Shown: piece by piece, positions 24,407-30,123 of the stretch | Numbering within the stretch: position 1 is the stretch's first letter | Layout: each line of letters opens with the position of its first letter | IMG/VR virus record: IMGVR_UViG_3300047994_000027 | Location: 1 to 30,123 of that record | From: a virus | DNA length: 30,123 bases | Strand: one strand, 5' to 3' | Notes under the pieces: generated by a model | What the model saw: the letters and a program-made list of their open reading frames with translations, nothing else | Databases searched by the model: none | Told to the model about the DNA's origin: nothing | Made by a program: the position numbers and the translations under genes

Positions 24407-25987
24407 TTAGGATGAAATCGCTTTTTTCAATATGTTAGCAATTTCATTATCTAAACCAAGGCTATCCCACCCCAATTTAACAGTCTTTTTGTAATCAATT
24501 AGGGCTTGAGCTGCCTCAATCTTGCTCTTCTTGGATTTTGTACCTTGAAAAGCTTCGTAAAGACGCTTTGCCTTTTGAGACCGTGACTCTGCTTGGTCCT
24601 TCGCAGTTGCAACACGTTTAGCGATTGCCTTGGGATCGACCGCAGGAGCCAAAATCGCTTCCCCGGCTTCGACTAGCACCTTCGACTTCCGCTTCGGCAC
24701 CACCGGCAATGTCGCTTCCTTGGTCAATTGCTTGACCAGAGAAGGTCCATGTGCCTGAGGACGAGCCGTGATCACCACACCTGCACCATGAGACCCAGTG
24801 ATGCGAACCTCTTCGAGGATCGGGTCATGATCACCAGCCAGTGCTCGGCCCAACAAAAGTTGTGCTTCGTCAGTGTCGGTGAATGGCCGGTTCGATCGCA
24901 GCTGGGACTGAGCAGCTGCATTTAGCTCGAACAGGATGTGATAGCCGGACACGCGCATCTTCGTGTTGTCGTGGTTCGGCACGGCGATGACATCCTCTGG
25001 TGCTACCTTCCCCAGCGTGATCACTGTGCCATTGAAGCCGCCAATGTAGCGTCGAGTCGCAACATGCAGCCCATTCGAGCAAGCCTGCCGACGATCTGGG
25101 TTCACCATGTCTTCGTTCATGCAGACGAACGAACCAACACGCTGGAGAACCTTTCCGGTGTGAACGTCTGTATAATAACCAGGACTGCCTACCTTATGGT
25201 TCAGCACCTTATAGATGATGATTGAACCATCGTCCGCAATCGGCAGATCACCCACCTTGAGGAACTTCAACAGATCCTCGACGGAGTGACGGCGCTTGTC
25301 GATCACCGTGGCGATGCGAGTCATGAAGGCGTCCATACCCTTGGTGGAACCAAGGGAGACGGAATGGGCCAATTGCGGCTTCAGCATCTCCATACCGGCA
25401 ACAACCTTGTCACCGACCACAGCTACCATAGTGTGGTCGGCATCGTCGCCTATGTCGCTCTCAGTGAACTCCGGGTGGCTAACGTGCTTGGTCTGTGCAT
25501 GCTCCATGATCTCGGCCACCGCTGACTTGCGTGTGCTGAGCGGCAGTGCGGTATCCTTGGCAATGCCAACTAGCGTCTCCATTGGCGACGGCGGGATCGT
25601 CAGGTTGTCGATTTCCTCCTTGGTGATGAATGATCCTGGGACTGGTGGCTGCTCCCCGTAGGTCTTCGTCACAGCAACGGACAATTCTGGGATCAAGATC
25701 TTCGCCAGTGCAGACTTCGCCACCTTAAAGAACCGCACAAAGCCTGAGGACTTTTTCTCGTACTCCAAGTAGGTGCTGTCATCAGGACGAGCCAGTGAGA
25801 TCTGGACCTTGTCGCCGGGGTTGTTCAGCCCGGCCTCGGCTTTGGCAACGATGTCGGCCAGCCGTGGATCACCTTGCAGTAGGGCGATGGTGTCACCATT
25901 CTCCTTGTAGAGAATGGCCTGCTCTTTATCGACGACGACACACACGATGAAGAATGTGCCGGTGTCATTCGAGGCTTGTGATGGCAT
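24407..25987 (-). CDS. rIIB-like protein
   Basis: The 526-residue protein contains the rIIB family core at about residues 230-356: LPIADDGSIIIYKVL, TGKVLQRVGSFVC, CSNGLHVATRRYI, TLGKVAPEDVIAVP and MRVSGYHILFEL. It is longer than T4 rIIB (312 residues), with about 180 extra N-terminal residues and a Lys/Ala-rich, helical C-terminal tail. In T4, rIIA and rIIB act together at the membrane in lysis inhibition control and in exclusion by lambda rex. N4-like phages encode both, but their role there is unknown. The gene follows rIIA after 13 bp, as in T4. The final 200 bp are AT-richer than the rest. Confidence 0.9.
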   Translation of the reverse strand: MPSQASNDTGTFFIVCVVVDKEQAILYKENGDTIALLQGDPRLADIVAKAEAGLNNPGDKVQISLARPDDSTYLEYEKKSSGFVRFFKVAKSALAKILIPELSVAVTKTYGEQPPVPGSFITKEEIDNLTIPPSPMETLVGIAKDTALPLSTRKSAVAEIMEHAQTKHVSHPEFTESDIGDDADHTMVAVVGDKVVAGMEMLKPQLAHSVSLGSTKGMDAFMTRIATVIDKRRHSVEDLLKFLKVGDLPIADDGSIIIYKVLNHKVGSPGYYTDVHTGKVLQRVGSFVCMNEDMVNPDRRQACSNGLHVATRRYIGGFNGTVITLGKVAPEDVIAVPNHDNTKMRVSGYHILFELNAAAQSQLRSNRPFTDTDEAQLLLGRALAGDHDPILEEVRITGSHGAGVVITARPQAHGPSLVKQLTKEATLPVVPKRKSKVLVEAGEAILAPAVDPKAIAKRVATAKDQAESRSQKAKRLYEAFQGTKSKKSKIEAAQALIDYKKTVKLGWDSLGLDNEIANILKKAISS

Positions 25988-26000
25988 AGGATTGGTTCTT

Positions 26001-28529
26001 TCAGCCCAACAGGGCGATCTTCACCATCTCAGCGAGCTTCATGGCATAGCCATTCTGCTTGGACTGGGAATGGTGAAGTGTTGTGTGGAACATCCGAAGG
26101 TCTAAGACCCCCAAAAGAGGATTTCCTTTGACTTTAGCTGCAAGATCCTTCGCAGTCTGACCCACTGGGATCTTCATGATCAGATCCCGTGCAGCTTTAC
26201 GGGATACTTGGTTATGCTTTTCGTCGTAGTCGTGCTGGTAATTCGCACTAATGTCGCGCCACAGCATCAGTACGACGATGTCAGCATCGCTGAGATTATT
26301 GTTCAGCCCCATCACCGTACGCACTTCAGGAATGTCGAACGCGGTCACAATGCCCAGCATGTTGGCGGGAATGTCACCAGCAGCACCGCCTAGCGCGTTC
26401 TCCATGCTCTCAGTCCAGTAAGCCTTGAACTGAGGAGCATTGGTCACCTGGTCGATGACATACGGCACGACGTATTGATTGAATGATGGCACGTTGGCCT
26501 CCTTCATTTTCTCCTCTTGAGGATCTGTGCTGATGCAGGCGCAGACAGAACCCCACAACTTGACGATTGCGTCGGCTGACTGGTTTGTGAACCGACCAAC
26601 AGCCCATTCACGGACATCAGCCCGAGACTGGTTGAACCGGTAGTAGAAGAGAGGCTTCTGCACGCGAGGCGCATCAGCACTCATCACGTTGTCCATGCGC
26701 CGGCTAAAGTGTGTATGCTCAGTTGCACTTCTCACTGCACCCGAGAGAGCTGGATATCCTGTCCTTCGAGGCGTGCGTTCACTCGGAGCCAGCCGCTCTA
26801 CAGTCGGTCTGGCAGGCACCCATTCCTGCGTATCATCCGTCAGGTCGATGAGATTGAACCCACGCGACGTGAAAAACTCACGCAGTTTGGGTAGTATCTT
26901 CTTACTGTTGAACGGTGTGACGTAAAGGAAGACCTCTGAACTTGAACCAAGGGTCTTGAGTAATGGAGAAGCCTTGATCTGTGGACCAATCTCCATCTTG
27001 GCATGGGTCAGCACCACGATGTTGCGTAAGATCGGTAGGTACTCAGCGAAGGTATTCCGTTGGTACTTGGAAAAGTCCACCAGCCAGTGTCCGGCCTGAG
27101 TCCCAACTGCATCGCTGCGAATGAAGAACCGGCTGAGCAGCATCTTCTCAGCCACCATGTCACGAGCGAGTTTGCGAACGATCCGGCGCTGATACCAACG
27201 AAAGGCTTGCTGCTTCTCGTAGAAATTGACCCAGTCCGCACTTATACGTTTGGTCTTGGACTGTCGACGCATCTTATTGGTCGGACCCTTGAGGAGCTGA
27301 CGTATCTCCTGCAGATGGCCCTTGTGACCGAAGCCCAGCTCCAGAGTCGCACTAACACGCTTATCCAAGTCAGTTTGGCGGAACCCAGCGAGATCCGGGT
27401 AGCCTTTTTTCAGCTTCTGCTGGGCAATCAGAGCCAGCGAGTTGATGAAGCGGATCGGAGCAAGTTCTCCGTAGCTCCGGTTCTCCGCTGTGCCGGGTAT
27501 TACATGCTGTGAGTTCAATAGATGACCCACTTCCCCTTTGGCCTTCACGCTTGTGATCCGCTGATCCAGGACCTTGAAGCACTCTTCCACCAGTGGTGTA
27601 TGAGTCTGAGGCAGGAAACCAGCCAACAGGCCCTTGATGGTGTTGACTGTATGCTCCTGCATCGACAGTGACTCCCGGCTGGGTGTTACTGAGATGCTGT
27701 GGCCAGGGGCCTGGAAGATGATCGTGTATCGCTCACGGTCACTGAGTGCCTTCATGAAGACGGTCACCGCATCATACACATAGCCGATCTCGGCAACCCG
27801 CTCGACCGGGTAGATGACATTGCCATATCGCAGAGCGATGGGCGTGTAGGTATCGAGCACCTCCTGGGTGGTGATCAGGTAGTTGGAAGTGGGAATGAAC
27901 GGCAGGACCTCGACCGCAGGTGCTCCATTGATCTTGGCATACATGGATCCATTCCTGATGATCCGTGCAGTCAGGTCCTCGAACCGGCGACGGTCGTTGG
28001 CCTTGATGGGAATGGACACCTGGACGCCACTCTCGTCCGTGGGGAACGAGGCGATCGGCGTGATGGAGGGCTTGCCGTTCCGCTCTGCCGATGACTTCGA
28101 CAGGTTGTAGATCGTCTTCATGCCCTTGTGGAAAGACTGGACCTCGAAGTGATCGGTGTAGGCAAAGGGAGCCTTGCAGCCCAAGCCAAACCCACCGGTC
28201 TGGTTGGCATCGAGCAGCTTGTTGGTTCCGCCATAGGTCCCATAGAGCGGACCCATCATGTCGGGATGTATGCCGTTGCCGAAGTCCCGGATGATCAGCT
28301 TCTCATGGGTCAGTGTGATCGTGATGTAGATGGCAGTCCGGCCACTCTCTACGTGAGAGTCCCAAGCATTGCAGACTACTTCACGCACAACGGCGAGGAT
28401 CTGATCTCGGTAGAGTGTGGTAGACAGCACATGCATCAGTGCAGAGGTATTGGCGAACCCCATCTCGATAGCCTTGTGGCCACCAATTACTGCATGAGTA
28501 ATCGAGTCTTGAACCTGCGATACCTGCAA
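26001..28529 (-). CDS. rIIA-like protein with GHKL ATPase domain
   Basis: The 842-residue protein has a GHKL (Hsp90/MutL/histidine kinase-type) ATP-binding domain: N-box VREVVCNAWDSH (E50, N54, D57), RDFGNGI (D82-G86) and GGFGLGCKAPFAY (112-124). This is as in T4 rIIA, and the protein is of the length seen in N4-like phages. The start is TTG 28529 with AGGAG 8 nt upstream; that ribosome-binding site overlaps the stop of the AP2/HNH gene (TTTTAGGAG). The region beyond residue 330 has no motif I recognise. It is encoded just before rIIB, with which it presumably acts. Function in lysis timing or exclusion is inferred from T4. Confidence 0.9.
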   Translation of the reverse strand: MQVSQVQDSITHAVIGGHKAIEMGFANTSALMHVLSTTLYRDQILAVVREVVCNAWDSHVESGRTAIYITITLTHEKLIIRDFGNGIHPDMMGPLYGTYGGTNKLLDANQTGGFGLGCKAPFAYTDHFEVQSFHKGMKTIYNLSKSSAERNGKPSITPIASFPTDESGVQVSIPIKANDRRRFEDLTARIIRNGSMYAKINGAPAVEVLPFIPTSNYLITTQEVLDTYTPIALRYGNVIYPVERVAEIGYVYDAVTVFMKALSDRERYTIIFQAPGHSISVTPSRESLSMQEHTVNTIKGLLAGFLPQTHTPLVEECFKVLDQRITSVKAKGEVGHLLNSQHVIPGTAENRSYGELAPIRFINSLALIAQQKLKKGYPDLAGFRQTDLDKRVSATLELGFGHKGHLQEIRQLLKGPTNKMRRQSKTKRISADWVNFYEKQQAFRWYQRRIVRKLARDMVAEKMLLSRFFIRSDAVGTQAGHWLVDFSKYQRNTFAEYLPILRNIVVLTHAKMEIGPQIKASPLLKTLGSSSEVFLYVTPFNSKKILPKLREFFTSRGFNLIDLTDDTQEWVPARPTVERLAPSERTPRRTGYPALSGAVRSATEHTHFSRRMDNVMSADAPRVQKPLFYYRFNQSRADVREWAVGRFTNQSADAIVKLWGSVCACISTDPQEEKMKEANVPSFNQYVVPYVIDQVTNAPQFKAYWTESMENALGGAAGDIPANMLGIVTAFDIPEVRTVMGLNNNLSDADIVVLMLWRDISANYQHDYDEKHNQVSRKAARDLIMKIPVGQTAKDLAAKVKGNPLLGVLDLRMFHTTLHHSQSKQNGYAMKLAEMVKIALLG

Positions 28530-28538
28530 GTTGGTCTC

Positions 28539-29021
28539 CTAAAAGTTGAGTTTGTGGGGAAGCTCATGGTCAATGATGAACTTGTCTCGTGCCTTAGCGG
28601 CATCCCACTGCAGTTCAAATGTGCCGATGTAATGCTTCTTGCCCATATGGTTCACATAGGCTTGCCAACTGGGGCCATTGGGAGCGACACCGATGTACTT
28701 ACTGGCACGGCCAGGTTGTTTTCTCTGGTTCGCTGACTGTGTATTGGCGTCTGCCCAGGTACAGTTGTCTGGTTCGTATCTCTCGTTGGCCTCGATCCGT
28801 TCGATCGACAGATTGTCGGCGTAGCCACTCTTCATGGCCCAGGCTTTGAATGTTTCGTACGATACATCCCACTCGGGACAGACCGTGATCCCTCGCCCGC
28901 CATAGTTCTCGTAGCCGGTAGCCTTGGGGTTCTGGCAGCGCTGACGCATGCCTCGCCAAATTCGGTACAGCCGGGTTACCTGCCCAGCTTGGGCATCCCC
29001 GTGTGTCTTCGGCCTGGGCAT
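28539..29021 (-). CDS. AP2-domain HNH-type homing endonuclease-like protein
   Basis: The protein is 160 residues from ATG 29021. The N-terminal half is the phage HNH-like module (RLYRIWRGMRQRCQNP, YGGRGITVCPEW, then IERIEANERYEPDNCTWA). The C-terminal 50 residues are an AP2 DNA-binding domain (SKYIGVAPNG, WQAYVNHMGKKHYIGTF, AAKARDKFI). This pairing is common in free-standing phage homing endonucleases. A GTG at 29048 is in frame but lies inside the terminator hairpin after thyX, so ATG 29021 is preferred. The classical HNH histidine pair is not evident in the N-terminal module, so activity is uncertain. It is wedged between thyX and rIIA, a usual intergenic site for such genes. Confidence 0.83.
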   Translation of the reverse strand: MPRPKTHGDAQAGQVTRLYRIWRGMRQRCQNPKATGYENYGGRGITVCPEWDVSYETFKAWAMKSGYADNLSIERIEANERYEPDNCTWADANTQSANQRKQPGRASKYIGVAPNGPSWQAYVNHMGKKHYIGTFELQWDAAKARDKFIIDHELPHKLNF

Positions 29022-29030
29022 GGATGGGTT

Positions 29031-29065
29031 CCAAAAAGAACAGGCCACCCCAGTAGGGCAGCCTG
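29031..29065 (-). terminator. Intrinsic terminator after thyX
   Basis: On the - strand, CAGGCTGCCC pairs with GGGTGGCCTG (two G-U pairs, 10 bp, short loop) and is followed by TTCTTTTTGG. It lies 30 bp after the thyX stop and just before the AP2/HNH start, separating thyX from the endonuclease and rII genes. Confidence 0.75.
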
Positions 29066-29094
29066 CTTCTAGGCGACATCAAAGTCGTGATGAG

Positions 29095-29787
29095 TTAGGG
29101 GGATGTCTTTCCGACAAGCCGGTCCCAAGAGACTGGGGCGATTGGCTGGACTGCCTCAGCTACAAGCAGCATCAGGTCTCGGATCTCCTTTTGAGCATGG
29201 CCATCTAGTCGAAGCCCAGCTGCCCTGGCGTAGAACGAAAGCGAAGCCGTCTCGTAGAACTCGGTCATGTGACCCATGGGCAGGATGATCCGGGCCTGCT
29301 CAGGAGCTACGCCGTCAGCGATCATGCGTTCATAGAGATAGTCTACGTCCTGCCACTGGAGCTTGATGGCATCGAGCCAGAACTTGCTGTTGGGATGCTC
29401 ATCTCCGGAGCCTTGCTTGATCGAGCCATCGGGACGAGCCCTCAAGATCTCGGGGAGGAAGTACTCGGGCTGATCGTCGACATAGCGTCGGGACACCTCA
29501 TTCCTGGTGCCACCCACTGTATGCTTGAACCACTGGCGAGCGATGAAGATCGGCATGGCCAGCCGAAGTGTGACCACCACATGGGCGAAGGGTGTCCAGT
29601 GGTTATGCTCAGCCAGATAGCGAACCAGCCCGACATCTGACTGCTTCAGACTACCGTCATAGTTCCAGTTACTGGTCTTATTCATAGAGACACGGGCAGC
29701 GTCCACGACCCTCAGGTCATGGCCCATTGAGTCTATCAACTGAACTCGGCAGGCATTGGTAATACGTGAAGTCATACTGGTGGTCAT
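29095..29787 (-). CDS. thyX: Flavin-dependent thymidylate synthase ThyX
   Basis: The 230-residue protein converts dUMP to dTMP with methylenetetrahydrofolate and FAD. Family features are NHWTPFAH (62-69), ARQWFKHTVGGTRNEVSRRYV (83-103) and the C-terminal block ILPMGHMTEFYETASLSF with AQKEIRDL. The canonical RHRX7S signature is altered: KHT replaces RHR and one residue is added before the Ser (S99). I believe this variant occurs in other phage ThyX proteins. It supplies thymidylate for phage replication, in keeping with the MazG-like gene in the same programme. The ATG overlaps the preceding small gene by 4 bp (ATGA) and is followed after the stop by a terminator. Confidence 0.92.
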   Translation of the reverse strand: MTTSMTSRITNACRVQLIDSMGHDLRVVDAARVSMNKTSNWNYDGSLKQSDVGLVRYLAEHNHWTPFAHVVVTLRLAMPIFIARQWFKHTVGGTRNEVSRRYVDDQPEYFLPEILRARPDGSIKQGSGDEHPNSKFWLDAIKLQWQDVDYLYERMIADGVAPEQARIILPMGHMTEFYETASLSFYARAAGLRLDGHAQKEIRDLMLLVAEAVQPIAPVSWDRLVGKTSP

Positions 29788-29975
29788 ACCGGTTCCTTGG
29801 GTAGGTGAATTTGGGTGAGGACGTACCGGGTGTCACACCGGTCGCACTTGGCGCTTACCTCAGCGTGACGGATGCCAAGACCATCTCTTGTTCCTTCACA
29901 GACCCTCCCATAATGCTGAGGGTTATGGGTGTGACCGAAGATTTTGCAGGTTACCTCTGCGAGTGTGGGCATCAT
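29784..29975 (-). CDS. Small zinc-ribbon-like protein
   Basis: The 63-residue protein has C10, a HTH cluster (H15, H17), C26 and a CDRC pair (C44, C47), which suggests one zinc site (CKIFGHTHN ... KCDRCDTRYVL). Its stop overlaps the thyX start (ATGA), so the two are cotranscribed and probably translationally coupled. It starts at two consecutive Met codons after a GAGGAACC stretch. Small zinc proteins of this look are frequent in phage early/middle regions. Function unknown. Confidence 0.72.
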   Translation of the reverse strand: MMPTLAEVTCKIFGHTHNPQHYGRVCEGTRDGLGIRHAEVSAKCDRCDTRYVLTQIHLPKEPV

Positions 29976-30098
29976 GGTTCCTCAGGATGTTGAGCCAAAA
30001 AAACCCACTGAATGCTCAACTTACCGGTGGTGTGACCGTGTGAAACTCGTGCTACAAGATACCCTGTAGCACCCGTAACCCACTAGGAGACCACCGGT
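29976..30098. promoter_or_regulatory. Divergent intergenic region with nested inverted repeats
   Basis: This is the only head-to-head gene junction in the window, so promoters for both directions are expected here. Nested symmetry is visible: ACCGGTGGT (30023-30031) pairs with ACCACCGGT (30090-30098), and between them GTGCTACA (30049-30056) pairs with TGTAGCAC (30065-30072) around an 8-nt loop. A further pair, GTTGAGC (29989-29995) and GCTCAAC (30014-30020), encloses a run of seven A. The outer arm of the first pair abuts the ATG of the rightward gene. The inner hairpin lacks the 3-nt loop of N4 vRNAP promoters and has no T-run, so it is neither a standard early promoter nor a terminator. Confidence 0.6.
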
Positions 30099-30123
30099 AT
30101 GACCGTTGCAAAACCATTGTCTG
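30099..30123 (+). CDS. Start of a rightward gene, cut by the window edge
   Basis: ATG 30099 has a good ribosome-binding site (TAGGAG, about 9 nt upstream) and an open frame to the end of the window (MTVAKPLS). It would be the only + strand gene on the right side. The start context ACCGGTATGACC is the same as at the thyX start. Too little sequence remains to say what it encodes. Confidence 0.5.

Noticed and set aside
29019-29048. GTG 29048 as start of the AP2/HNH gene
   Set aside because: It lies inside the terminator hairpin after thyX; ATG 29021 is downstream of it and gives the full domain.
30049-30072. N4-type early promoter hairpin
   Set aside because: N4 vRNAP promoters have a 5-7 bp stem with a 3-nt loop; this one has an 8-nt loop and lacks the flanking consensus.
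1-30123. tRNA genes, CRISPR arrays, long tandem repeats
   Set aside because: Nothing resembling a cloverleaf with CCA-proximal arms or regularly spaced repeats was seen; the only tandem units are the IS21 end repeats.

Overview
The window is a piece of an N4-like podovirus genome (Schitoviridae type), or of an integrated or decayed relative, from a Gram-negative host. The diagnosis rests on a block of N4 hallmark genes in N4 order: virion RNA polymerase (vRNAP), single-stranded DNA-binding protein of the gp45 type, Sak4/RecA-like ATPase, primase, PD-(D/E)XK nuclease, family A DNA polymerase, Dda/RecD-like helicase, rIIB and rIIA. I judged these from remembered family sequences and motifs; no database search was run.

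Layout. Positions 1-10418 (+ strand) hold the vRNAP gene, cut in two by a complete 2754-bp IS21-family element at 2181-4934. The element is flanked by an exact 8-bp target duplication, and removing it with one copy of the duplication restores one reading frame. It lies between polymerase motifs B and C, so the catalytic domain itself is severed. Homology to N4 vRNAP also begins abruptly near base 82, so about 1,000 N-terminal residues of the N4 protein have no counterpart here. Just after the polymerase domain the protein carries an AT-richer segment with an HELIH metallopeptidase signature. A lipoprotein gene (10447-11067) follows and ends tail to tail with the leftward genes.

From 11064 to 29975 all genes run on the - strand, tightly packed with ATGA/GTGA/TAATG overlaps. 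In transcription order (right to left) they are: a small zinc-ribbon-like protein, thyX, an AP2/HNH endonuclease-like gene, rIIA, rIIB, an AT-rich gap with promoter-like features, an HTH protein, a MazG-like pyrophosphohydrolase, an intrinsic terminator, helicase, a conserved hypothetical, DNA polymerase split in two by an HNH endonuclease gene, a small conserved protein, a second intrinsic terminator, PD-(D/E)XK nuclease, ATPase-primase fusion, a 37-codon ORF, RecA-like ATPase, SSB, a 44-codon ORF, a RuvC-like resolvase, a protein sharing the SSB's C-terminal tail, and a two-helix membrane protein. A third terminator lies behind thyX. At the right edge a divergent + strand gene starts inside a nested inverted repeat.

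Together the leftward genes form the middle, DNA-replication programme: nucleotide supply (ThyX, MazG-like), fork proteins (helicase, primase, polymerase, SSB) and recombination/processing (Sak4-like, Cas4-like nuclease, RuvC-like). Three separate selfish insertions (IS21, HNH in polA, AP2-HNH beside rIIA) sit in or beside core genes. With vRNAP broken the genome as written should not produce normal infectious virions, unless the two halves complement each other or the insertion is present only in part of a population.
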